Below are positions 15,742 to 24,088 of a stretch of 39,722 bases of DNA, in pieces. Position 1 is the first letter of the stretch; each line of letters begins with the position of its first letter. The notes below the pieces were generated by a model. That model had not been told where the DNA came from and made no database searches. It was given only the letters and a program-made list of their open reading frames with translations. The stretch comes from Candidatus Aminicenantota bacterium (GTDB lineage: Bacteria > Acidobacteriota > Aminicenantia > UBA2199): NCBI GenBank assembly GCA_029938635.1, contig JAOZUQ010000024.1, positions 1 to 39,722 on the forward strand, in the 5' to 3' direction. Both the position numbers and the translations under genes were made by a program.

Positions 15742-17092
15742 AAAACAAAAAATTATGGTCCCGATCCTCATTGCCGAGGATGACAGCCTCCTCTCCGACA
15801 GCATAACAGAATTTCTTGAGGATAAAAATTTCAAAGTTTACAATGCTGACAATTGTACCGATGCAATACAGATTCTTGATAAATTTACTATTAATATTGC
15901 ACTCATTGACAGGAAACTCAAAAATTCTGAAGGTATTGAGATACTCGATCATATTATTCGTCAGAGCCTCAAAACAAAGATGATCCTGATGACCGCATAC
16001 GGACAGGACCATACTATTAAAGAAAATATAAGAAAGGGAACATTCGATTTTCTTGAAAAACCTTTCAAGCTGGAAACATTGCTTAAAAGGGTGGAGAATG
16101 CAGTACGGATGTACGAACTTGAATATTCCGATGAAGCTGCGGAAGTATACGGGAGATCAACTTCCATTATCATTGGAGACAGTAACGAAATAAATACTGT
16201 AAGAAAGATGATCTCAATGGCAGCATCAACTAACAGTCCGGCATTGATACAGGGAGAGACCGGGACCGGGAAAGAATTGATCGCAAGGAATATTCACCTT
16301 GAAAGTGACAGAAGCAGAAAGCAATTCATAAGTGTAAATTGTGCTTCCATACCGGAAACATTATTCGAATCAGAATTCTTCGGATATGAGAAAGGTGCTT
16401 TTACAGGTGCAATAAACGGGAAACCTGGATTGTTTGAAATAGCAAATTTCGGAGTCCTGCATCTTGATGAGATAGGTGAAATGCCTGTAGAATTTCAGGC
16501 AAAACTCCTGAGGGCCCTTGAGAGCGGGACATTCATTAAGCTCGGAGGGACAAAGGAGATAAGTGTGGATGTAAGAATTATTGCATCTACAAATAAAAAT
16601 TTGAAAGAAGAAATATCAAAGAAAAGATTCAGAGAAGATCTGTACTTCAGGATAGCTGTTTTCAATATTTTCGTCCCTCCCCTCAGGGAGAGGAAGGAAG
16701 ATATCCCGCTTATCGCGGAATACTTATGGAGAGACCTGACAGTCAGAATGGGAAGAAACAATTTTACTCCTGACATTGATTTTAATGCTCTTAAAGAGAG
16801 GGAATGGAGAGGAAATATCAGGGAACTCAAAAATCACCTCGAGAATAGTATAATATATTCAGAGTTTGATGCCCCTGTTTTTACATATCCGTCCGGAACA
16901 AAACATGGGATGGAACCGAGAGGAGAGGCGGCCGGCCTCCTGATCGACGATATTGTGAAAGCACATGTCATCAAAATATTGAATAGTACAGGCAATAACA
17001 AAACAAAGACCGCAGAAATGGTCGGGATTGGACTTTCCACTTTAAAAAGAAAGCTGAAAAAGTGGAAATGGGACGGCCCTGATGATGGATAG
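15734..17092 (+). CDS. Sigma-54-dependent NtrC-family response regulator
   Basis: 452 residues with the full NtrC layout. The receiver (1-120) has acidic pair E-D-D near residue 15, phospho-acceptor Asp59 in L-I-D-R-K-L, and Lys in L-E-K-P-F. The AAA+ domain has Walker A G-E-T-G-T-G-K-E near 174, the sigma-54-contact loop G-A-F-T-G-A at 221-226, Walker B L-H-L-D-E-I-G-E and R fingers in F-R-E-D-L-Y-F-R. The C-terminus carries a Fis-type helix-turn-helix (K-T-A-E-M-V-G-I-G-L-S-T-L-K-R-K-L). Every residue needed to open RpoN promoters is there. Candidate targets in the window are the promoters at 14482-14498 and 26846-26861. It starts inside the kinase gene. Confidence 0.95.
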   Translation: MIEKQKIMVPILIAEDDSLLSDSITEFLEDKNFKVYNADNCTDAIQILDKFTINIALIDRKLKNSEGIEILDHIIRQSLKTKMILMTAYGQDHTIKENIRKGTFDFLEKPFKLETLLKRVENAVRMYELEYSDEAAEVYGRSTSIIIGDSNEINTVRKMISMAASTNSPALIQGETGTGKELIARNIHLESDRSRKQFISVNCASIPETLFESEFFGYEKGAFTGAINGKPGLFEIANFGVLHLDEIGEMPVEFQAKLLRALESGTFIKLGGTKEISVDVRIIASTNKNLKEEISKKRFREDLYFRIAVFNIFVPPLRERKEDIPLIAEYLWRDLTVRMGRNNFTPDIDFNALKEREWRGNIRELKNHLENSIIYSEFDAPVFTYPSGTKHGMEPRGEAAGLLIDDIVKAHVIKILNSTGNNKTKTAEMVGIGLSTLKRKLKKWKWDGPDDG

Positions 17093-17103
17093 ATCGGGAA
17101 TCA

Positions 17104-17126
17104 GGCCGGACAATAATCGTCCGGCC
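17104..17126. terminator. GC-rich hairpin between convergent operons
   Basis: A perfect eight-base stem (GGCCGGAC / GTCCGGCC) with a seven-base loop sits between the stop of the NtrC-type gene and the stop of the VIT-vWA gene. It lacks a T-run on either side, so it may end transcription weakly in both directions or protect 3' ends. Confidence 0.5.
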
Positions 17127-17144
17127 CGAATGCAATATAAAATT

Positions 17145-19385
17145 TTATTCGTATATTTCGTAAAGTGTATCCTTCAATATGAATTGAATATTTTTCCCCA
17201 ATGCAAGAAATTGTGCTGAAGAGGGAGTTCTTTTTAACAGAGTAAAATATTCTTCCCCGCCAAACATAATTTTTTTTCTTGAGGAATATTTTTTCAGATG
17301 GATATCGGAATCGATCCAGATATTCCCGTTATAATAAACAGCTCTTCCCTGGATATTTTTCATCTGCCGGCCAATTACCACTTTGTCCCCTTTTCCTGAT
17401 AAAAAGTTCAATCTCTTTTTGCCCTGGCGGATCTCCGTATAATTCTCTGCCATATTCAGGTTCTGGACCTCTTTACTGGCCCTTACACTATGCTTTCCGG
17501 TTTTGTCTTTCAACGATGCTGACTCTTCAGCACCGTACCTGGAAAAACCTTCAACATCAGCAGCGGATGGAGCAAGGACCTGCTGGACTCTCTCAATTTC
17601 CCTTCTTCGCACCAGTTTTTTCTCATCCTCAACTATCAGATAACTTGTATAAGGTGTAATGATTCCGTATTTTTTTGCAAGTACTACAACCTCATCAATT
17701 ATCTCCTTCTTTTCCCCATTGAGTCTTATCTGATCAAGAAGGAATCCTATTCGTCTGGAAGCCCAGAGCAATGGAATGAAATCATCTTTATCAGAAACAG
17801 AAGAGAATTCACACACGGCACTGAAAGTTTTAGACCTGCCTGCAATCCTTCCTTTGAGAGTTATTGTTGTATTTCCTGATCCTGAATATCTCCCCAGAAT
17901 AGAGATGGATGAACCTCTGAAAAGATCGGGAAGATCACGTGGATATTTTTTACTTACTCTTATCCCCGGTCCGAAGTTCATTTTCAGGTTTGTTAATACC
18001 GGTGACTCGATCTTTCTGAAGAATGCGGATATTTTCACTTCAATATCCTCTTTCTCCGAAATATATGATCTGTAAGCCTTTGTGAGAGAAGTGATCTTAT
18101 CAAGCAGATGAGTGTTCAGATCACTGCCTATCCCGAAAGTAAAGATCCTTGTCCCGTCAACATTTTGATCCCTGATCATTCCAATGATCTTATCCTCGTT
18201 TGTTTCACCGATCGTCGGTTTTCCATCGGTTATAAAAACTATTATATAGGGACGGTTTTTATTTTTTTTCATTTTCAACGCCCCGGCCAACGCTTCTTCA
18301 ACATTAGTCCCGCCGATGGCCCTCAGATCATCGATGAACCTTTTAGCTTTATCCCTGGCACCGGAATTTGCCGATTTCAGATAATTGAACAAAGCTTCAG
18401 CCTCTGTAGAAAATTTAATGATCTCAAACCGGTCGCCTCTTCTCAGATTGTTTATACAGAATTTAAGCGCTCCCTTTGCCTTTTTAAGTTTTTTACCGGA
18501 CATACTCCCTGAAATATCGAGGACAAAACAGACATCTTTAGAAATGACAGATGTTCTTTTTCCGAACCCCGGGGTCATATTAAGGAGGAAATAGCCATCC
18601 TCACCCCTCTTCTTATAACTCCTTAACGAGAGGCCTACTTCATCAGGAGTGGAGTCGAAATAAAGTTTAAAATCGGTATCCGGCTTCACATTTATCTCTT
18701 CATAAACTACATTTGCTCTCCTGCTGCTTTTCCTGATTATATCGACCTTATGGGTCGGGCAATAAATATTTCTCATCTCCATTGATGAATAGATCCTGGC
18801 AATTATCCTTACATTTTTCAACGGTTTTGAAGAAAACTTTTCAGTATTCAGAGGATATATATATTCTGTTGTTGAATTATCTTTGTTTAGAATTTCAGTA
18901 TAGGATATTTTGACCCGTTTTTCAGAAAAAGGTTCAATGGGATAAATTCTGGCTTTGAAGACCTTCCTCCCGCTATACTCCAAAAGTGCCGGATCTCTCA
19001 TCCTCCGTACGATATCTTCATAAATCCTTCTTGCCTTTCCGGCATCAAGCAATTCAGCTTCTGTCTCTTTTCCATTGATAAACATTGAGAATTTTTTTAT
19101 AACCCCTCTTGCAGGGACTGGAAACAGGTAGTACCCCTCCATCCTGTATCTTGTCGGGTTAAAGAAAACCTGATCAATAGTTGTTGTTGCAACCATATCT
19201 TCTATCTTCACATCCACATTGTGATATTTTACTTCCAATGGAAACGGGTTGAAATGAGGCCGGGGGTGTGGCAGAGGCCTCGGGTCTCTGGGCACTACGA
19301 TAAAACCGTCCCCATGTATAAATATTCCGGAAATCAGCATAAACAGGGCTTGCAGAAACACCCCTTTTTTTATCAGATTTTTCAT
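17145..19385 (-). CDS. Secreted VIT and von Willebrand factor A domain protein
   Basis: 746 residues. A hydrophobic signal segment (~8-24) is followed by a Pro-rich stretch. A VIT domain covers residues ~45-170 (F-F-N-P-T-R-Y-R-M-E-G-Y-Y-L-F-P-V-P; A-R-R-I-Y-E-D-I-V-R-R-M-R-D-P-A-L-L-E). A vWA domain spans ~283-455 with a complete metal-ion adhesion site: D-I-S-G-S at 290-294, Thr in G-G-T-N-V, and Asp in F-I-T-D-G-K-P. Residues 455-640 are beta-rich, and the C-terminus (640-746) has no recognised domain. VIT-vWA proteins are surface or periplasmic adhesion/scaffold proteins related to inter-alpha-trypsin inhibitor heavy chains. AAGGAGG lies five bases before the ATG. It is the last gene of the sigma/anti-sigma/vWA operon. 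Confidence 0.85.
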   Translation of the reverse strand: MKNLIKKGVFLQALFMLISGIFIHGDGFIVVPRDPRPLPHPRPHFNPFPLEVKYHNVDVKIEDMVATTTIDQVFFNPTRYRMEGYYLFPVPARGVIKKFSMFINGKETEAELLDAGKARRIYEDIVRRMRDPALLEYSGRKVFKARIYPIEPFSEKRVKISYTEILNKDNSTTEYIYPLNTEKFSSKPLKNVRIIARIYSSMEMRNIYCPTHKVDIIRKSSRRANVVYEEINVKPDTDFKLYFDSTPDEVGLSLRSYKKRGEDGYFLLNMTPGFGKRTSVISKDVCFVLDISGSMSGKKLKKAKGALKFCINNLRRGDRFEIIKFSTEAEALFNYLKSANSGARDKAKRFIDDLRAIGGTNVEEALAGALKMKKNKNRPYIIVFITDGKPTIGETNEDKIIGMIRDQNVDGTRIFTFGIGSDLNTHLLDKITSLTKAYRSYISEKEDIEVKISAFFRKIESPVLTNLKMNFGPGIRVSKKYPRDLPDLFRGSSISILGRYSGSGNTTITLKGRIAGRSKTFSAVCEFSSVSDKDDFIPLLWASRRIGFLLDQIRLNGEKKEIIDEVVVLAKKYGIITPYTSYLIVEDEKKLVRRREIERVQQVLAPSAADVEGFSRYGAEESASLKDKTGKHSVRASKEVQNLNMAENYTEIRQGKKRLNFLSGKGDKVVIGRQMKNIQGRAVYYNGNIWIDSDIHLKKYSSRKKIMFGGEEYFTLLKRTPSSAQFLALGKNIQFILKDTLYEIYE

Positions 19386-19409
19386 TTTTGCCTCCTTTTA
19401 TCAGGCTGT

Positions 19410-19434
19410 GAGGGGAATTGGAATAATTCCCCTC
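19410..19434 (-). other. Intercistronic hairpin between the vWA and VIT-vWA genes
   Basis: A perfect ten-base stem (GAGGGGAATT / AATTCCCCTC) with a five-base loop sits in the 61-base gap, just before the AAGGAGG of the VIT-vWA gene. There is no T-run after it. A role in uneven expression of the two genes through mRNA processing or partial termination is possible. Confidence 0.5.
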
Positions 19435-19446
19435 CTAAAAAAGATC

Positions 19447-20568
19447 TTATTTTTTGTCGAATTTGTATTTCTTTTTCTCAGCCTGTTTTTTCAACGCTTC
19501 GATTATTGCGTCATCGAGAGTTTTATCTTTGGACATTTCAATCCTTTTACTCTTTACATATTTCTCTCTCTCTTTTTTCAGACTCTGGATCTTCTTCTGG
19601 ATCTCCGATCTCTCTATGCTTTTCTTTTTAATAAAATCTTTTTTTTCATCTGTACTCATCTTCTTCATTTCTGCCGGGAGTTCATCTTCCGCAATTTCCT
19701 CAACTTTAACCTTACCTTCTTTGTCAGCATCAACAAGATCCCATGAAGTATTCGTATACTGCTTTGAAGCCTTGACAGCCGATCTCTGCACCATTACAGA
19801 CGGGCTCATACTTCCGGCATTCAAGTCCTGTTTCTCCTGACGTTTCTTCATCTCAGCCCCTTTTTTCCCATATGAGATATAAGTTTTATTCAACGCTTTA
19901 CCCAGCCTGATTATCTCCTTATCCTGCGGAGCACTGATATGAACTATTTTCCTGTTCTGGTCAATGTTCATATAGGAACCATCTGCAACATCCGCACCAT
20001 CCTTCCATTTAGAATTTATCCCTGTCTGAAACGGGCCGCAGAAGATCGTATTCACAATGATCCCTTTTGATATAGCACTCTTACAGGAGTTTTTATAGTC
20101 AACACTCCCCTGAGTGAAAGGTTCATTGCCTGCTATAAATATCACCTTATATTCTTTATTACTTTTATTCCAGGTAAGTTCCCTGACAGCCTTATCAATG
20201 ACCATACCGCAAAATTCACTTCCACCATTTGTTCTCAATTTAAACAACTCTTCTGAGATCCTGTCAAGATCGGATGTCAATGGTACCAGCATCCTGATAT
20301 ATCCTTCAGAGGCAGGTATAGAACTTTTCCCGTATTCATAAAGAGCAACCTCCAGCATAGGGGCCCTGTTTCCTCTTTTTGCGGTTGCCATTTCATTAAC
20401 TATTTTCCACAACTGCATCTTTGCCTGTTCTATAAGGCCGCTCATACTTCCACTTGTGTCGAGCAGAATAGCCAGTTGGACAACCGGATCTTTCTTCTTT
20501 GAAAACACACTTGATGACATTACCATTGTTAATACAACTAATAAGATAATTAATTTTTTTGATCTCAT
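19447..20568 (-). CDS. Exported von Willebrand factor A domain protein
   Basis: 373 residues with a signal peptide (~1-23). The vWA domain starts at once (Q-L-A-I-L-L-D-T-S-G-S-M-S-G-L, MIDAS D-T-S-G-S) and continues through L-E-V-A-L-Y-E-Y-G, T-N-G-G-S-E-F-C-G and I-F-I-A-G-N-E-P-F-T-Q-G to a Y-M-N-I-D segment near residue 185. This is a recognisable conserved exported vWA family, with no known function to my knowledge. The last ~120 residues are highly charged, rich in Lys and Glu, and probably coiled coil. The ATG has AAGGAG six bases upstream. It is the third gene of the operon, 60 bases after the anti-sigma gene. Confidence 0.8.
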   Translation of the reverse strand: MRSKKLIILLVVLTMVMSSSVFSKKKDPVVQLAILLDTSGSMSGLIEQAKMQLWKIVNEMATAKRGNRAPMLEVALYEYGKSSIPASEGYIRMLVPLTSDLDRISEELFKLRTNGGSEFCGMVIDKAVRELTWNKSNKEYKVIFIAGNEPFTQGSVDYKNSCKSAISKGIIVNTIFCGPFQTGINSKWKDGADVADGSYMNIDQNRKIVHISAPQDKEIIRLGKALNKTYISYGKKGAEMKKRQEKQDLNAGSMSPSVMVQRSAVKASKQYTNTSWDLVDADKEGKVKVEEIAEDELPAEMKKMSTDEKKDFIKKKSIERSEIQKKIQSLKKEREKYVKSKRIEMSKDKTLDDAIIEALKKQAEKKKYKFDKK

Positions 20569-20628
20569 TTTTTTCTCCTTAATTTTAGTTTCAGATCATA
20601 GGTCGGATATCCCGTTGAAATTCCCCGG

Positions 20629-21753
20629 TTATTTTTTATTAAGTACTTCAAGGATCCCTTCAGGGGTAAATCCCAGAATTATCCTGAAGCGGACAGGTGA
20701 AACTCCGGGGAGTGCAAATTTCCACAATCTGATTGCTGCAATTAGTACCCGGATTTTTTTTTCATTTCCTGAAAGCAAACATAATTTTGAAACATTCCCT
20801 TCTCCATCTGTAGTAACTTCCAGGGTAAATTTCTCTTCACTCAGGTTATTCTTCAATCCGGGAATACCCCCGGGTTGAATTTTTTTCAGCACAACAGGAG
20901 GATATTTCTCGAATGGAAGTGAGCTGCGGAATCTCTCCTGCCGGGTATACTCATCACCATCTCTTCTAAAACAATTAATATTTTCACTCTTCCCTTCTCT
21001 TTTTTCTTCATCTTTTGAAAGTTTTTCGACCAGCCCCTTTCCCCCTTTACGCTGTCTGAGGGCCACTCTCTTCATTTTCTGATCTTTATCTGAAAACTCT
21101 GTTTCCCCTACCCTGGCAGACACAACCATAGGAGACTGGACCGGTTCGTTCCTGGACTGCGATATTCCCTGTATATTACCGGGCTCAGCCATCCTGCTTA
21201 TATTTCTTCCGGCAGGTTCTTCTCTTTCCGGACGGGACTCTTCAACAAAGTCTAACTGCTTACTCTTATTTTTCTCTGACCGGGTTTTCTTTGGGGCAGG
21301 GGCTTTATCAAGCTTTTTTTCCGAAATTTTCAATGAAACAGGAGAAATTGTCCTTTTCTTATCCTTTTTTATTTCAGGCAAACTTTCTTTTTTCACCGGA
21401 AGGTTTTTACTTATTTCAGAGATGTGGCTCACTTCATTCTTAACACTTACATTTACTTTATAAAAAATCACAAAAGATACCAAAACAATAAAAACTGATG
21501 CGGCAATTGCCCGGGGAGAAAATATCCGGGAAGAAGTATGGATAGAACTCTTATTTAATTCAGAAGCTGTCAGGTAGGTTTCATAACATATATTACAGGA
21601 AGCAATATGATCCTGGACACTCTCCCTGATCTCATTTTCAAGGGCACCATCAATTAAAGCGGAAATATCTTCCAGGGATGGACAGCTCTCCTGATTCCCG
21701 TGAGAAAGTCCCCCGCTCAACCTTTTGAGGAGTTTCTCTTCATTTTTGTCCAT
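20629..21753 (-). CDS. Anti-sigma factor with zinc-finger head and TonB-C-like tail
   Basis: 374 residues from ATG 21753, which overlaps the sigma-factor stop by one base (TAATG) and has AAGGAGG eight bases upstream. Residues ~20-60 are a ZAS-type anti-sigma zinc finger (H49-x3-C53-x2-C56). One transmembrane helix follows at ~80-100 (A-A-S-V-F-I-V-L-V-S-F-V-I-F-Y). A long, basic, low-complexity periplasmic stretch leads to residues ~290-370, which resemble a TonB C-terminal domain (F-T-L-E-V-T-T-D-G-E-G-N-V-S; A-A-I-R-L-W-K-F). It would hold the sigma factor at the membrane and sense the periplasm. A TonB-C-like sensor on an anti-sigma factor is unusual. The tail assignment is by pattern only. 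Confidence 0.75.
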   Translation of the reverse strand: MDKNEEKLLKRLSGGLSHGNQESCPSLEDISALIDGALENEIRESVQDHIASCNICYETYLTASELNKSSIHTSSRIFSPRAIAASVFIVLVSFVIFYKVNVSVKNEVSHISEISKNLPVKKESLPEIKKDKKRTISPVSLKISEKKLDKAPAPKKTRSEKNKSKQLDFVEESRPEREEPAGRNISRMAEPGNIQGISQSRNEPVQSPMVVSARVGETEFSDKDQKMKRVALRQRKGGKGLVEKLSKDEEKREGKSENINCFRRDGDEYTRQERFRSSLPFEKYPPVVLKKIQPGGIPGLKNNLSEEKFTLEVTTDGEGNVSKLCLLSGNEKKIRVLIAAIRLWKFALPGVSPVRFRIILGFTPEGILEVLNKK

Positions 21754-22529
21754 TATTGTTCCCTCCTTATCATATGTCGGACATTTCCTGTAAATTCTCC
21801 AAAAACAAAATCTTCCAGGCTGACCCCTGCATCTGTCAGAATAATTCTGCACTTTTTCAGGAGACGTTCGATCCGGTTATAGACACCTTTATGTGATATC
21901 CCCAGCATAATAGCAATTTCATCCGTACTCAATGGCTTCCTGTCAGATTCCTCAGGGAATTTCATCCTCAGTAATAGACGTTCCTCACCGCTCAGGAAAG
22001 ATAGCATTTCAGAAAGTACTATATTAATTTTATCTTCGCTGTCACTTTTCAGAGCCTTTATCTCCGGAGTATTTGTTTTATCCGGAACTATATATTCTCC
22101 CCTTTCCCCGGAATATATCCCCTCCTTCACAGGAGTTCCCTCAGCATCAGGTATTTTCCCCTTCCTGATAACAACAAGCTTCCCGTCAGTCGCATCCATC
22201 TCTGAAGTTTTTTCAGAAGTTCTTTCCCGTCCTGCCCGTGCTCTGATCATATCGATGGCAGTTCTGGCAATTATTGTGGTCAGATAAGTGGTGATCTTCG
22301 ATCTCCCTTCAAATCGCCTCAGGATACCGAAATCATTTTCAGAAAGCTTGTCCAGAACCGTGTTGAACAATCTGTCAGCTTCATTCTCAACATCAAAAGA
22401 ACTTTTCAAAAAACGCCCTGATTTGATCTTAACGGTCTTCAGACATTGCCTGTTAATAAATTTTATATTCTTATTGATGATATCCCTTAACCGGGATTGC
22501 TGATCTGCGATATTCAAAGTTTTTTTCAT
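21753..22529 (-). CDS. ECF-type sigma-70 family factor
   Basis: 258 residues. Region 2 is at ~45-105 (A-D-R-L-F-N-T-V-L-D-K-L; F-E-G-R-S-K-I-T-T-Y-L-T-T-I-I-A-R-T-A-I-D-M-I-R-A-R). Region 4 is at ~175-230 (L-S-G-E-E-R-L-L-L-R-M-K-F; S-T-D-E-I-A-I-M-L-G-I-S-H-K-G-V-Y-N-R-I-E-R-L-L). Regions 1.1 and 3 are missing, as in extracytoplasmic-function factors. The ~70-residue linker between regions 2 and 4 is longer than usual and may hold a regulatory contact. It heads the operon with its anti-sigma factor, a vWA protein and a VIT-vWA protein. No classical ECF -35 AAC / -10 GTC pair could be recognised upstream. Confidence 0.85.
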   Translation of the reverse strand: MKKTLNIADQQSRLRDIINKNIKFINRQCLKTVKIKSGRFLKSSFDVENEADRLFNTVLDKLSENDFGILRRFEGRSKITTYLTTIIARTAIDMIRARAGRERTSEKTSEMDATDGKLVVIRKGKIPDAEGTPVKEGIYSGERGEYIVPDKTNTPEIKALKSDSEDKINIVLSEMLSFLSGEERLLLRMKFPEESDRKPLSTDEIAIMLGISHKGVYNRIERLLKKCRIILTDAGVSLEDFVFGEFTGNVRHMIRREQ

Positions 22530-22625
22530 TATAGGTTTCTGCTAATACAGTACATCCCCTGAGAATAAATTTCTGTGGATCACCTTATAGGATTGTAAAT
22601 AATATCGGGAATTTATTCAATCCTA

Positions 22626-22809
22626 ATCCCCCCGGCCTGCTTCGCAGTCCACCCCCCCTTAACAAGGGAGGCAACATTATAAATCCAGCTTTCCCCCTTC
22701 CTCAAGGGGGATTAAAGGGGGATCATATACCTATTAGTTAAGTCCCCTTTCAGGGGCAAGGTTAATTCGCGTCAGCGAAGAGAGGGCAGCCTGGGCCGGT
22801 TAGGGGGAT
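22626..22809. mobile_element. MITE-like non-coding repeat element
   Basis: About 184 bases bounded by related inverted ends: ATCCCCCCGGCCTGCTTCGC at 22626-22645 and, with small inserts, its complement GCGAAG...CAG...GGCC...GGGGGAT at 22775-22809. Inside are several C-run/G-run hairpins, the clearest CCCCCTT-CCTC-AAGGGGG at 22693-22710, and CCCC-TTTCA-GGGG near 22744-22755. No ORF is present. It fills the gap between the ribBA stop and the sigma-factor start. CCCCCTT...AAGGGGG elements of this kind are multi-copy in many bacterial genomes. Confidence 0.65.
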
Positions 22810-22821
22810 CAGATAAAATTC

Positions 22822-24036
22822 TTAAACTTTTTTAAGTATATGTCCCATCTTGTCCTTCTTGACCTTCATATAGAATTTGCTCTCATCATGAAGATCGACC
22901 TCTATAGGTACCCTTTCTGTTATCTCAAGTCCATATCCTTTTAGTGCAATATATTTTGTGGGATTATTAGTCATTAATCTTAGTTTTTTCAATCCTAATT
23001 TTCTGAGTATCTGGGCACCGATCCCATAGTCCCTCATATCTTCCGGAAGTCCGAGTTCAATGTTCGCTTCTACCGTATCAAGTCCGTTTTCCTGTAATTT
23101 GTACGCTCTTATCTTATTTACCAATCCGATACCGCGCCCTTCCTGATTGAGTAGATAAAGGAGAACTCCCGAACCCTCCTTATCTATCATTCTCATTGCA
23201 TTGTCCAGTTGACTCCCGCAGTCACATTTTAAAGAGCTGAAGGTATCTCCGGTAAGACATTGTGAATGTACCCTCACAAGAGTTGGTTTTTCAGGATCAA
23301 GTTCTCCTTTGATCAATGCGATATGAGTTTCATTGTGAAGGATATCGACATAGGCTTTTATTTTGAACATCCCCCATCTTGTCGGAAGGTTTGCCTCAGC
23401 TTTCTCCTCTATTATGGATTCTTCCTTTATCCTGTATCTGATTATCTCTTCGACAGTAATGATCGGAATCCCGAATTCCTTTGAGAACTCCAGAAGATCG
23501 GGCATTCTTGCCATCTCCCCGTCATCTTTCATGATCTCACAGATCACACCGGAGGGATAAAGGCCGGCTATCCTTGCCAGATCAAGAGATGCTTCGGTCT
23601 GGCCTGCACGGTTCAGGACTCCTCCTTTTTTTGCCCTTAACGGGAAAATATGGCCGGGCTTATTAAGATCATTGGGGCCTGTTTTTTCATTTATCAAACA
23701 CTTGATTGTTGCAGACCTGTCAGCTGCAGATATTCCTGTGGTAGTACCGGCCTTGGCATCAACAGAAATTGTAAAAGGTGTCTCATATTTTGAAGTATTC
23801 TGATCAACCATCAAGGGGAGATCGAGTTCATCGCTTCTCTTCTTTGTCAATGAAACACAGACCAACCCGCGGGCATGCTTAGCCATGAAATTAACCGATT
23901 CAGGTGTGATCTTTTCCGAGGCGATCATCAGATCCCCCTCATTCTCTCTCCCTTCATCATCAACAATTATTACCATTTTACCGGACGTTACGATCTCTAC
24001 AGCTTCCGGAACAGAAATCAGATTTGTATTTTCCAT
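22822..24036 (-). CDS. ribBA: Bifunctional DHBP synthase / GTP cyclohydrolase II
   Basis: 404 residues, the normal bifunctional length. Residues 1-200 make 3,4-dihydroxy-2-butanone 4-phosphate from ribulose 5-phosphate (D-D-E-G-R-E-N-E-G-D; T-T-T-G-I-S-A-A-D-R; R-A-G-Q-T-E-A-S-L-D-L). Residues ~205-404 open the GTP ring for the other branch of riboflavin synthesis (Zn ligands in S-Q-C-L-T-G-D-T-F-S-S-L-K-C-D-C-G-S; G-R-G-I-G-L; T-N-N-P-T-K). All metal and catalytic motifs are intact. GAGGGG precedes ATG 24036. Last gene of the ftsY-ribD-ribE-ribBA run, 52 bases after ribE. The gene normally next, ribH, is not there. Confidence 0.95.
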   Translation of the reverse strand: MENTNLISVPEAVEIVTSGKMVIIVDDEGRENEGDLMIASEKITPESVNFMAKHARGLVCVSLTKKRSDELDLPLMVDQNTSKYETPFTISVDAKAGTTTGISAADRSATIKCLINEKTGPNDLNKPGHIFPLRAKKGGVLNRAGQTEASLDLARIAGLYPSGVICEIMKDDGEMARMPDLLEFSKEFGIPIITVEEIIRYRIKEESIIEEKAEANLPTRWGMFKIKAYVDILHNETHIALIKGELDPEKPTLVRVHSQCLTGDTFSSLKCDCGSQLDNAMRMIDKEGSGVLLYLLNQEGRGIGLVNKIRAYKLQENGLDTVEANIELGLPEDMRDYGIGAQILRKLGLKKLRLMTNNPTKYIALKGYGLEITERVPIEVDLHDESKFYMKVKKDKMGHILKKV

Positions 24037-24088
24037 TTTCCCCTCTTATTGAATAATTATCCCCGGACAGGCATTAAAACAGACTGAT

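Noticed and set aside
17279-18594. Several open frames opposite the VIT-vWA gene
   Set aside because: They have no recognisable domains, while the minus strand has continuous VIT and vWA motifs.
19408-19840. Hydrophobic-looking open frames opposite the vWA gene
   Set aside because: They mirror the Lys/Glu-rich coiled-coil tail of the real gene, which reads as Phe/Leu/Ser in antisense.
22626-22809. CRISPR-like repeats
   Set aside because: C-run/G-run hairpins are irregular, with no constant repeat-spacer length and no cas genes.
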